The notes under the pieces were generated by a model, which was not told the origin of the DNA, ran no database searches, and saw nothing but the letters and a program-made list of their open reading frames with translations. DNA of 64,000 bases from Anaerolineales bacterium UBA2395 (GTDB lineage: Bacteria > Chloroflexota > Anaerolineae > Anaerolineales > Villigracilaceae): assembly GCA_002343775.1 (NCBI GenBank), contig DDSH01000006.1, forward strand, positions 71,984 through 135,983, in the 5' to 3' direction. Each line of letters begins with the position of its first letter. The first letter of the stretch is position 1. The translations under genes were made by a program, and so were the position numbers. Below, one piece after another: positions 42,373-49,726 of the stretch.

Positions 42373-43593
42373 TTACAAAAACGCGAACCCTTCTCCTCGA
42401 TACGTCTTCACTCTGTCAATAATGTGTCCTCCTTGAATCAAAATAATTTCATTGAACCGTTCGCACAACTCACCTGCCTTGGCGTGTTGAAAGAACACCG
42501 GATCGCCCAACTCCAGCGGTGGGCAATTGGGCGGCAAGATCAAAGGCGTTTGCACTTCGCCCGCGCCTTCCAGATCCACATACTTCATCCCAACCGGCAT
42601 GACCGGCAAAGGCAATTTACTTTTCTCGATTGCGCCCGATGCAATGTATCCCCCGCCCGCACAAGTCACCATACCGTCTTTGGGCTTGCGTACCACCTGC
42701 AACGCGAAGAACGCCGATGGTTTGTATTTGACTTCCTTGAAGTGGTGGAACAAACCCGAAGCATACAACCCCGAACCGATTGTCCCCTCTGTGACGGATT
42801 CATCTTGCAAGGTGGATGACAGGCTGCCGCTTCCCCCGCCGTTGACGAATCTCAACTCCACGCCTGCGCTTCTCACCGCGCCGACAATTGCCCGGCGTCT
42901 CTGCGAGAGTTCTCTCACCGACGCTTTTTTGATTCCGCGCAGAAGGTTGTTTTTCAAGCCCGCGCCGGGGATGTCGTCGTTCGTCCCGGCAATGTGACCT
43001 TCGTAGCCCATGATCGAGTCGATTTTTACATGCGAAACAGTTTTGGCAAATTCCACCAATTCCAACGCCTGCTCCACTGTGCGGATGGGACTGCGCCGCA
43101 GACCGAGATGCAGCGTGTCATTTCCAAGCGGGCGGTATGCCATGTCAATTTCGAAGCAGATGTGAAAGGTCAGGTTGTGTTTTTTTCCCGCTTCGTGCAA
43201 GGCTGTAATGTGCTCCGGCGAATCCACCACCACCGAAAGTTGTTTTCCCTGGCGGACGATCCACGCCAGCGTGTTCATATCCTCCGGCTGGACGGTGGGG
43301 TAGGCGAGCAGGAAATCGTCGTGCCCGCTTTGGGCGAGGAAGGCGGTCTCTTCGGCGGTAAAGGTCAGGAAGCCGCGAAAGGCGAGCGAGGCATGGGTGA
43401 GTACCCGCTCCATTAATGGCAAACAGCGCAGAGATTTGGTTCCGAGGCGCAGGGTTTTATCCGCTTTTTTTGCAAGTGCGGCGGCAACATCGATATTGAA
43501 ATCAAAGGCGTCTAAATCCACAAAAGCCAAAGGCAGCCTTTGGCTTTTGAACAGATCGCGCAGGATTTCGTACCGTGTGTTGGTGAACGCCAT
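42373..43593 (-). CDS. D-threonine aldolase/D-serine dehydratase-like PLP enzyme
   Basis: Fold-type III PLP enzyme of 406 residues (alanine racemase-like N-terminal barrel). The cofactor Lys is in LRLGTKSLRC (about residues 48-57), where D-threonine aldolases have RPHxKTHK. The C-terminal metal site reads VFFQHAKAGELCERFNE, with His and Cys as in D-serine dehydratase DSD1. So it may be a D-hydroxy-amino-acid aldolase or dehydratase. It stands 18 bp upstream of the GPH transporter gene on the same strand. The product assignment is general only. Confidence 0.75.
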   Translation of the reverse strand: MAFTNTRYEILRDLFKSQRLPLAFVDLDAFDFNIDVAAALAKKADKTLRLGTKSLRCLPLMERVLTHASLAFRGFLTFTAEETAFLAQSGHDDFLLAYPTVQPEDMNTLAWIVRQGKQLSVVVDSPEHITALHEAGKKHNLTFHICFEIDMAYRPLGNDTLHLGLRRSPIRTVEQALELVEFAKTVSHVKIDSIMGYEGHIAGTNDDIPGAGLKNNLLRGIKKASVRELSQRRRAIVGAVRSAGVELRFVNGGGSGSLSSTLQDESVTEGTIGSGLYASGLFHHFKEVKYKPSAFFALQVVRKPKDGMVTCAGGGYIASGAIEKSKLPLPVMPVGMKYVDLEGAGEVQTPLILPPNCPPLELGDPVFFQHAKAGELCERFNEIILIQGGHIIDRVKTYRGEGFAFL

Positions 43594-43681
43594 GCTGAGG
43601 ATGATTATTTGATTAGGGGTGGTTGATGTTTTTATTTTAGCAGAGGCGATATAATTTTGCTATAACAAAATGGAGAGTGAA

Positions 43682-44452
43682 ATGTCCCGCAAGCCGCATG
43701 TGCTCATCCCCTTGCCCGATACCGACTTTGACCCGACCGAGTCTGCCACCCCGTGGCGTGTATGCATGGATCGCGGCTGGACGGCAACATTTGCCACCGA
43801 GCATGGCAAGGTCGCGGCGGCAGATTACCGCCTGCTGATGGGCTTTATACGCGGTCCGCTTGGTGCGGGACCGATGGGGTTGCGTGATTACAAACGCATG
43901 ATCGCCACACCTGAATATCAAAACCCGATTCGGTATGACCAGATCAATGTGGATGACTACGATGCGATCTTATTGGCGGGCGGGCATGCGCCGGGGATGA
44001 AGCAATTTTTGGAAAGCAAAGTATTGCAGGAAAAAATTGTAGGATTTTTCAATCGCAACAAAGGCATTGGGGCGATCTGTCACGGCTTGCTGCCGCTCGC
44101 ACGCGCTATTGACCCCGAAACGGGCAAGAGCGTTTTATACGATTACAAGACCACGTCTCTGACGAAAATTCTCGAACAGATCGGTTATGCTTCCACGTTC
44201 TGGTTGTTGGGGCGCAGGTTCAGAACGTACGACACGTATGTGGAAGATGAAACACGTGCAGCGTTGAAAGACCCGCGCCAATATTCGAGCGGATGGCTTT
44301 TTGTTCCGCATGTGGTCGTGGACCGAAACCTGGTCACTTCGCGGTATTGGTTGTTCGATGCGATGAGTTACTCCGTGAAGTTTGTTGAGATGGTGGAGCA
44401 TCGACAGACCCCATTTTGGGATGGTGTTTCAGAACATGGTGGATCTGAGTGA
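43682..44452 (+). CDS. DJ-1/PfpI-family protein
   Basis: Protein of 256 residues in the DJ-1/PfpI/Hsp31 superfamily. The nucleophile-elbow motif GIGAICHGLLPLAR (Cys near residue 131) and a Glu/Asp-like acidic partner earlier (PDTDFDPTESATPWRV) are visible. Members act as glyoxalase III, deglycases, chaperones or amidases; the C-terminal extension of about 60 residues is like the large type I GATase-like members. I chose the ATG at 43682 because GGAG lies six bases upstream; ATG 43670 overlaps that site. A TATAAT hexamer lies at 43650-43655. Confidence 0.82.
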   Translation: MSRKPHVLIPLPDTDFDPTESATPWRVCMDRGWTATFATEHGKVAAADYRLLMGFIRGPLGAGPMGLRDYKRMIATPEYQNPIRYDQINVDDYDAILLAGGHAPGMKQFLESKVLQEKIVGFFNRNKGIGAICHGLLPLARAIDPETGKSVLYDYKTTSLTKILEQIGYASTFWLLGRRFRTYDTYVEDETRAALKDPRQYSSGWLFVPHVVVDRNLVTSRYWLFDAMSYSVKFVEMVEHRQTPFWDGVSEHGGSE

Positions 44453-44601
44453 TTTCCCGGCTAAGGAAGATATGAGGGAAGTTGGGATCCGCATACGGAA
44501 TAACAAGGAAAAGCATTTTTATTCTTTTGTTAAATATTTCTTAAATATTCCCTTGCTTCGTTGGATACCCTATAAAATACTCCCACGGAAAGGATTAATT
44601 T

Positions 44602-44877
44602 ATGGCTACGGCGCTTAAACATCTTCGAAATCTTAATAAAGGGGACCAAATTTCCCTGGTACTTGCAGGAATTGTTGTGGATGGAACATTCGAGGAATTG
44701 GTGGATGATTGTATTGTATTGGTAGATGCAAAATCTTCTGCTATCAAGAAAAAGAACTATACCTTGAAGATCCCTGTTGACAGTATTTATGCCTGGGGTG
44801 AAAAGCAGAAGAAAGAACAAAAGAAAGAAAAGAAAAAGGAGAAGAAAAAGGGCAAGGAGCAGGAACAATCTGAATAG
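44602..44877 (+). CDS. Small basic protein with Lys/Glu-rich tail, unknown function
   Basis: Protein of 91 residues. Residues 1-65 look folded (LNKGDQISLVLAGIVVDGTF, then VDDCIVLVDAKSSAIKKKNYTLKIPVDSIYAWG), with beta-strand pattern reminiscent of an SH3/LSm-like barrel, and residues 67-91 are a highly charged Lys/Glu tail. GGAAAGG stands before the ATG. A TTAAATATT direct repeat with 11-bp period lies just upstream (44530 and 44541). I recognise no family. A nucleic-acid-binding role is plausible from charge only. Confidence 0.6.
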   Translation: MATALKHLRNLNKGDQISLVLAGIVVDGTFEELVDDCIVLVDAKSSAIKKKNYTLKIPVDSIYAWGEKQKKEQKKEKKKEKKKGKEQEQSE

Positions 44878-44928
44878 CGAATATTATTTTTCGCAATGCG
44901 ATCTGCTTTCAATTGCGACGTTCGATAT

Positions 44929-45023
44929 TAGGTCTCTTGCAAAAGGCACATAAGGTGCAACTTTTGGGAACTCCGCCTGAAATAGAACCTTAGGATTCCA
45001 TAACACTTTTGCAAGGGGTCTTA
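44929..45023. repeat. MITE-like element, copy B
   Basis: Left end TAGGTCTCTTGCAAAAG and right end, read inverted, TAAGACCCCTTGCAAAAG, form an imperfect terminal inverted repeat of about 17 bp. The inside carries GGAACTCCGCCTGAAATAG and ACCTTAGGATTCCA-type sequence matching copy A. Both ends have TA, as for a TA target. Confidence 0.7.
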
Positions 45024-45069
45024 TATTAAGTACTACTGGTATTGGTGCATCTTAACCAACCAGGCGTTG

Positions 45070-45107
45070 ACAACCTGCCATGGTCAAATGCGCAGGTTGT
45101 TTTATTT
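45070..45107 (+). terminator. Intrinsic terminator
   Basis: ACAACCTGC (45070-45078) pairs with GCAGGTTGT (45092-45100), followed by TTTTATTT. It would end transcription from the small gene at 44602, past the MITE copy. Confidence 0.65.
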
Positions 45108-45194
45108 AAAGTTTAACGAAAGCCGCATGAAGAAAAATCTATTACGGGTGTAAACTTGCTTACAGCGTAAGAAAATTTTCAAGAAATAGAATCA

Positions 45195-45221
45195 GCCTCG
45201 GTTGAGTCTGAGGCGGTTTTT
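45195..45221 (+). terminator. Hairpin with T-run just upstream of the DUF2270 gene
   Basis: GCCTCGG (45195-45201) pairs with CTGAGGC (45208-45214) with one G-T pair, and TTTTT follows. It lies 21 bp before the ATG at 45242, so it is either a second terminator of the upstream unit or an attenuator. Confidence 0.45.
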
Positions 45222-45241
45222 CGTCAGGAAAGAAGAAACTC

Positions 45242-46312
45242 ATGGTAGTCAAAAAATCCACAAAAGCAAAATCCAAGCCGAAGCAGAACGAACCCGAAGA
45301 GGCGGTCTGGACGTATCGCGGATATCACCTCAAATCCAGCGAGTTCGTCACCGCAATGGTGCATTTCTTCCGCGCCGAAATTCAACGGGCGAACGTGTGG
45401 CGACAGCGCCTCGACACAACAACCAATTGGGCGGTGGTTGTGACAGGTGCAACACTTTCGATTGCGTTCAGCCAGTCGAATGTGCATCATTCGGTGGTGT
45501 TATTAAATACCTTGTTGGTGTTGTGGTTTTTATTCATCGAAGCGCGACGGTATCGTTACTATGAGTTGTGGAGTTATCGCGTGCGGTTGATGGAGACGGA
45601 TTTTTACGCAGCGATGCTCGTGCCGCCGTTTCATCCTTCGCCGGAATGGGCGGAGAACCTTGCCGAGAATCTGCTCACGCCGAGTTTTCCCATTTCGATG
45701 TGGGAGGCGTTTGGAAGAAGATTGCGCCGAAATTATTATTGGATCTTTTTGATTTTGTTGGCATCATGGATTGCGAAAATCTGGTTGTTCCCACAATCTC
45801 CAAAAGACGTTGCGGAATTTATGTCCCGCTCTTCTGTGGGTCCTGTTCCAGGTGAGATCATGATCGGCTTGGGTGTTGCGTTCTATATTTTTCTGGCTGT
45901 ATTTGCAATTGCTACTGTCAATATGACCCGCGCAACTGGAGAGATACTCCCCCGCTTTGGCGATGAAACCGCGCCAGCTGCCCAATCAATGGAAGGCAAA
46001 CATACGGGATTGCGAGCGCTGCTTGTTCCACGTAAAAGACGACGGCAACTTCTTGCGCTGATCATTACCGATAAAGCAAGTATCGTTTCTAACCGCATTA
46101 TGACGGACTTAAAACGCGGCGTAACCTCGATGCAAGGCAAAGGAATGTACACCGGCGCAGATCGTTCTATCCTAATGTGTGCGTTGACGATCACCGAGGT
46201 GCATAATTTAAAATCTGCTGTGGCAAAGGAAGATCCAAAAGCAGTGGTGATCGTCTCTCCTGCTCAGGAGATCCTCGGTGGTGGTTTCGCACCCCTGGAA
46301 GAAGAGAAATGA
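45242..46312 (+). CDS. DUF2270-DUF2179 fusion membrane protein
   Basis: Membrane protein of 356 residues. Residues 1-215 match the DUF2270 family pattern (VTAMVHFFRAEIQRANVWRQRLDTTTNWAVV, four membrane helices, WSYRVRLMETDFYAAMLVPPFHPSPEWAENLAENLL). Residues about 268-348 form a soluble domain like DUF2179 of YitT-like proteins (LALIITDKASIVSNRIMTDLKRGVTSMQGKGMYTGADRSILMCALTI), which in some proteins is a nucleotide-binding regulatory domain. DUF2270 proteins usually lack this domain, so I see a fusion of two parts. Function unknown. Confidence 0.75.
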   Translation: MVVKKSTKAKSKPKQNEPEEAVWTYRGYHLKSSEFVTAMVHFFRAEIQRANVWRQRLDTTTNWAVVVTGATLSIAFSQSNVHHSVVLLNTLLVLWFLFIEARRYRYYELWSYRVRLMETDFYAAMLVPPFHPSPEWAENLAENLLTPSFPISMWEAFGRRLRRNYYWIFLILLASWIAKIWLFPQSPKDVAEFMSRSSVGPVPGEIMIGLGVAFYIFLAVFAIATVNMTRATGEILPRFGDETAPAAQSMEGKHTGLRALLVPRKRRRQLLALIITDKASIVSNRIMTDLKRGVTSMQGKGMYTGADRSILMCALTITEVHNLKSAVAKEDPKAVVIVSPAQEILGGGFAPLEEEK

Positions 46313-46330
46313 ATCTTAGAAGAAAGTTCA

Positions 46331-46410
46331 AGCCGCCATGCACATCTTTGTCTGCGACAGATTTTTGGTGAATGAGTCGGACATTCAGGCATGACGGCTC
46401 TTGTTTTTTT
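46331..46410 (+). terminator. Hairpin terminator after DUF2270-DUF2179 gene
   Basis: AGCCGCCATGC (46331-46341) pairs with GCATGACGGCT (46389-46399) with one mismatch across a 47-base loop, and TTGTTTTTTT follows (46401-46410). It fits a terminator between convergent genes. Confidence 0.55.
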
Positions 46411-46464
46411 GAGGCTTCTGCAAATCGACAGTTGCTTGTCGCTGTGAGACCCGTTTTTGTTAGG

Positions 46465-46983
46465 CTACGGATTTTGTGTTCCCCACCCCCCCATCATGGC
46501 GGGACCGTTCCCATTGCCGCGATTGTGCATCATTCCTGATCCAAACCCAGGTGCGGTTCTGGACTGTGCACCCTGCCCGTCGTGCATCGGGCAATTTCCG
46601 GTCGCGTAGCCATTTTGGTACCTGGTCTGCATCCGTTGAAGCATCCAGTCGGCTTGCTCTTGTGTGATTGCGCCATCTGCAACCGCCTTGGTGAAGGCAT
46701 CCGCATGCATCTCATTCATGAAGCCTGCCAGTTCATCCTCCGTAATGCCATTATCCAGCGCAATCTGATGCATAGAAATCCCGGCGGCAAGTTGATCTTC
46801 CACTTGTTTTTCGGTAAGACCGAGTTTTGCGGCAAGCGCCTTTTCCATGTAGTCATGCATCCAACCGTAACCGCCATTGTTCACAGGGGGCTGAGGATCC
46901 TGGGCAAATGCAACCCCAACTCCAAGCGCTCCCAAAGCCAGCACAACCAGCCCAATTATCAAAAGTGTCTTTTTCATTTTCAC
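46465..46983 (-). CDS. Exported Met/His-rich protein of unknown function
   Basis: Protein of 172 residues with a signal peptide (LLIIGLVVLALGALGVGVAFA, cut near AFA-QD). The mature part has DUF2680-like helical repeats (LGLTEKQVEDQLAAG, NGITEDELAGFMNEMHADAF, DGAITQEQADWMLQRMQ) and a tail rich in Met, Asn and Gly with MMHNRG and MMGG. The Met and His residues suggest binding of a soft metal such as copper, but this is inference. It is downstream of a two-component system and its promoter region holds the 11-bp TAAAGA repeats. Confidence 0.7.
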   Translation of the reverse strand: MKMKKTLLIIGLVVLALGALGVGVAFAQDPQPPVNNGGYGWMHDYMEKALAAKLGLTEKQVEDQLAAGISMHQIALDNGITEDELAGFMNEMHADAFTKAVADGAITQEQADWMLQRMQTRYQNGYATGNCPMHDGQGAQSRTAPGFGSGMMHNRGNGNGPAMMGGWGTQNP

Positions 46984-47043
46984 TCCTTCATGTGATTTTC
47001 AAGTTTATTACCTGAATACGCTCCAGATGATAAAACCTCAATG

Positions 47044-47087
47044 TAAAGATTCGATAAAGAAAATTTCAAGATTGGAGAAAGAAAAAT
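47044..47087. promoter_or_regulatory. Direct-repeat array TAAAGA with 11-bp period (site 1)
   Basis: Four units start at 47044 (TAAAGATTCGA), 47055 (TAAAGAAAATT), 47066 (TCAAGATTGGA) and 47077 (GAAAGAAAAAT). The unit spacing is exactly 11 bp, the pattern bound by OmpR/PhoB-type regulators. It lies about 60 bp upstream of the Met/His-rich exported protein gene. Confidence 0.6.
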
Positions 47088-47141
47088 GGGAAGGCGATAT
47101 AGTGGAAAAAACCTCCTTCCCCACTACTGGGTTTTATATAT

Positions 47142-47177
47142 AAAAGGACTTGATGGATTTTTCCATTAAGTCCTTTT
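47142..47177. terminator. Strong hairpin terminator
   Basis: AAAAGGACTTGATGGA (47142-47157) pairs with TCCATTAAGTCCTTTT (47162-47177) with one G-T pair and a four-base loop. On the minus strand it follows the sensor kinase gene and ends in TTTTATATAT. It closes the two-component operon. Confidence 0.7.
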
Positions 47178-47208
47178 ATTATGGCTGTCTTTTGTTGCTT
47201 TTGCCTGG

Positions 47209-48339
47209 TCACCCAACAGGTAGTGTGAATATAAACACGCTGCCTTTGTTTTCGCCTTCGCTCTCCGCCCAAATTTTCCCCCCGTGCGCTTCAACCAGGT
47301 GTTTGGCAATCGTCAGCCCAATGCCTGAGCCGCCGTGCGCGCGCGAGCGGGATTTGTCCACGCGATAGAAGCGGTCGAAGATGTGTGTGAGAAATTCTGC
47401 TGGAATACCAATGCCCGTATCACGGATGGTGAATTTCGCGAACAATTTTTCGCGCTCGATGGTCACAGTCACTGTGCCGTTTTCTGGCGTGTATTGCAGG
47501 GCATTGCCAAGCAAATTGGTGAGGATTTGCAATACGCGGTCTTCGTCAGCGAGGACAAGGATGGGGGCGTGTGGCAGGCTGAGGTTAAGAGCGACGCGCT
47601 TTTCGTCGAACTGGAATTGCATCCGTTTTTGAGTTGTCTGCATCAGGCTGGAAACATCGAGGGGGTGTATATCCAATGAAATGGCTTTTGACTCGACGCG
47701 GCTGAGTTCCTGCAAATCGTTGACGAGTTTATTAAGGCGTTCGGCTTCGTTGTGGATCTGTTGGTAGGTTTCATCGTTTGCGGGCAGTACGCCATCCATG
47801 AGACCTTCGGTGGAACCTTTAATGGCGGTTAGCGGTGTGCGGAGTTCGTGTGCCACATCGCCGATAAGGCGGCGGCGCATCGTTTCCACCTGTTCGAGCT
47901 GCTCTGCCATTTGATTGAAACTTGCTGCAAGCTGACTCAACTCATCTGTGCCGCGCGAACTCACGCGTTCATCATAATGACCTTGGGCAATGCGCTGGCT
48001 GGCGTTCTTCATGCTTTGCACAGGTGCGATAATGCTGCGGCTCAACCAATAACTTGTAATCAAACCCACCAGCGACGCGGCGACAAACGCAATCACCAGC
48101 GACTCATTGAACGATGCCTGAAAGTTTTGGTAAAAATCCGCCATCATGCCGCTTTGCCCGCCATGCCCAGGCCCCATGCCCTGTCCCGCCATGCGCTCCT
48201 CCATGAAACGCAAGTGACGTTGGAATGCTGCGGGAGTGGTGAAGCGGGTTGTGACCCAAATGGCAGCCATACCGATCAAGACCACCAACAAATAGGATGC
48301 AAGTAGTTTAGCGGTTAAGTGCGAACGGAAATAATTCAT
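47209..48339 (-). CDS. Sensor histidine kinase
   Basis: Membrane kinase of 376 residues. Helix 1 (residues about 12-30), an extracytoplasmic loop of about 45 residues with a Met/His/Gly-rich stretch (MAGQGMGPGHGGQSGMM, about 50-66), helix 2 (about 82-100), HAMP domain (RSIIAPVQSMKNASQRIAQGHYDERV), the H-box with H164 (DVAHELRTPL), N-box (LLGNALQY) and ATP-lid motifs (DTGIGIP, GGSGIGLTIAKH). The Met/His loop suggests a metal such as copper or silver as signal. The gene overlaps the regulator gene by 4 bp. Confidence 0.92.
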   Translation of the reverse strand: MNYFRSHLTAKLLASYLLVVLIGMAAIWVTTRFTTPAAFQRHLRFMEERMAGQGMGPGHGGQSGMMADFYQNFQASFNESLVIAFVAASLVGLITSYWLSRSIIAPVQSMKNASQRIAQGHYDERVSSRGTDELSQLAASFNQMAEQLEQVETMRRRLIGDVAHELRTPLTAIKGSTEGLMDGVLPANDETYQQIHNEAERLNKLVNDLQELSRVESKAISLDIHPLDVSSLMQTTQKRMQFQFDEKRVALNLSLPHAPILVLADEDRVLQILTNLLGNALQYTPENGTVTVTIEREKLFAKFTIRDTGIGIPAEFLTHIFDRFYRVDKSRSRAHGGSGIGLTIAKHLVEAHGGKIWAESEGENKGSVFIFTLPVG

Positions 48340-49019
48340 AACACCTCATCATCGAAGCGATAACCAACGCCGCGCACGGTGGCAATATATTCGGGGTTGC
48401 CCAACTTCGAGCGCACATGCCCGAGATGCACATCCACCACACGCATCTCGCCAAAATATTCGCCGCCCCATACTTTTTCCAACAACTGTTCACGCGACAT
48501 CACCCGTCCGCGATGTTCTGCGAGCGTGCGCAGCAGGTCAAATTCGATTGCAGTTAACTCGATGGCTTTATCATCCACCATGACCTGACGCGCGCCGATA
48601 TCGATGCGAACATGACGGAAGGAGAGCACGCCTCCTTCTGCGCCTGTGCCTGATCCTGCTCCGAGACGCCGCAACGCCGCCTTGACACGCGCCACCAACT
48701 CACGCGGACTGAACGGCTTGGTCACGTAATCATCTGCGCCGACGGACAGCCCGACGATTCGATCCGTCTCTTCGGTGCGGGCGGTCAGCATGATGACGTA
48801 CACCTCCGACTCGCGGCGCAGTTTGGTGAGCAGTTCCAATCCGTCCATGCCAGGCAGCATGACATCAAGAATGACCAGGTCGGGTTTGAAGGCGCGCGCG
48901 GCTTTGAGACCTGCCACGCCATCGGCGGCGGTGAAAACTTCGTAGCCTTCTGGTTTGAGATACGCCTGCACAAGATTTACGATGGAGGGTTCATCGTCAA
49001 CAACAAGGATTTTGGTCAT
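48336..49019 (-). CDS. OmpR/PhoB-family response regulator
   Basis: Response regulator of 227 residues: receiver domain with D52 (VILDVMLPG) and K101-like lysine (YVTKPFS), then an OmpR-type winged helix (LTAIEFDLLRTLAEHRGRVMSREQLLEKVWG ... VDVHLGHVRSKLGN). It pairs with the kinase 4 bp overlap downstream. The 11-bp TAAAGA arrays at 47044 and 49064 are its likely binding sites, since OmpR/PhoB winged helices bind tandem repeats with this spacing. Confidence 0.93.
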   Translation of the reverse strand: MTKILVVDDEPSIVNLVQAYLKPEGYEVFTAADGVAGLKAARAFKPDLVILDVMLPGMDGLELLTKLRRESEVYVIMLTARTEETDRIVGLSVGADDYVTKPFSPRELVARVKAALRRLGAGSGTGAEGGVLSFRHVRIDIGARQVMVDDKAIELTAIEFDLLRTLAEHRGRVMSREQLLEKVWGGEYFGEMRVVDVHLGHVRSKLGNPEYIATVRGVGYRFDDEVL

Positions 49020-49063
49020 GGGTAAATTGTACCTTTTATGAGACCAACTGTATCGAAATCAGG

Positions 49064-49103
49064 TAAATCGAGAATAAAGCCTTTATAAAGATTCTGTAAA
49101 GAA
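49064..49103. promoter_or_regulatory. Direct-repeat array TAAAGA with 11-bp period (site 2)
   Basis: Units start at 49064 (TAAATC), 49075 (TAAAGC), 49086 (TAAAGA) and 49097 (TAAAGA), each exactly 11 bp apart. The block TAAAGATTCTGTAAAGAA at 49086-49103 matches TAAAGATTCGATAAAGAA at 47044-47061 in 16 of 18 bases. It lies between the response-regulator gene (minus) and the YtkA-like gene (plus), so it can serve both. Confidence 0.7.
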
Positions 49104-49218
49104 CCTCAAAATCGAATTGACTGGGAGATATAGGACGATTAATATCCGCGATCATTTGGAAAACGGACGAAAGTCCGTATTCAGTTTTAGAGATACCAAT
49201 TCCAAAGGAAGGTCTTCC

Positions 49219-49725
49219 ATGAATTCCCAGAACAAAACAATTGTCATTACCGCCGTTGTTACGGCTGTGTTGATACTCGTCGGCATTTTCGTGTTGATGC
49301 CCATTCTCGGTCCGCGCTTTATGCACCCTATGATGATGGAACGAATGCACGGCGGCGGGTCGGGCACTTCTGCCAATGACCTGAACACCGAGACCACACG
49401 CATGACGAATAACGGCGCGTTCATTGTGTCATTCAAAAGCGAACTTGACCCGATCACTATCGGCTCGATGCATTCGTGGATTCTGCACGTCGAAACCGCG
49501 GACGGTCAGCCCGTGGAGGGCGCGACTATTTTGGTCGATGGCGGGATGCCCGATCACGGTCACGGGTTGCCCACGTCTCCGCAGGTGACGCAGGACATGG
49601 GCGGCGGTGATTATCTTGTCGAAGGTCTGCGCTTTCAGATGGGTGGCTGGTGGGAAGTGAAGTTCAACATCAGCGCCGACGGTGTGGAAGATAACGTCAC
49701 GTTCAATATTATTCTTGGAGGCTAG
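49219..49725 (+). CDS. Membrane-anchored YtkA/FixH-like protein
   Basis: Protein of 168 residues with an N-terminal membrane helix (IVITAVVTAVLILVGIFVLM), a Met/His-rich segment (RFMHPMMMERMHGGG) and a beta-sandwich domain (AFIVSFKSELDPITIGSMHSWILHVETADGQPVEGATILVDGGMPDHGHGLPTSPQV), which matches YtkA-like proteins with the HGLP motif. YtkA/FixH domains are linked to copper delivery and cytochrome assembly. The ATG at 49219 follows AAGGAAGG; a longer frame is open but unlikely. The next gene starts two bases after the stop. Confidence 0.78.
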   Translation: MNSQNKTIVITAVVTAVLILVGIFVLMPILGPRFMHPMMMERMHGGGSGTSANDLNTETTRMTNNGAFIVSFKSELDPITIGSMHSWILHVETADGQPVEGATILVDGGMPDHGHGLPTSPQVTQDMGGGDYLVEGLRFQMGGWWEVKFNISADGVEDNVTFNIILGG

Positions 49726-49726
49726 T

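Larger units (their letters stand above)
44880..45241. other. Intergenic region with MITE copy B and two terminator-like hairpins
   Basis: 362 bp without a coding frame. It holds the MITE-like copy B (44929-45023), a rho-independent-type terminator (45070-45107) and a GCCTCGG/CTGAGGC hairpin before TTTTT (45195-45221) that lies just ahead of the DUF2270 gene. Confidence 0.65.
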
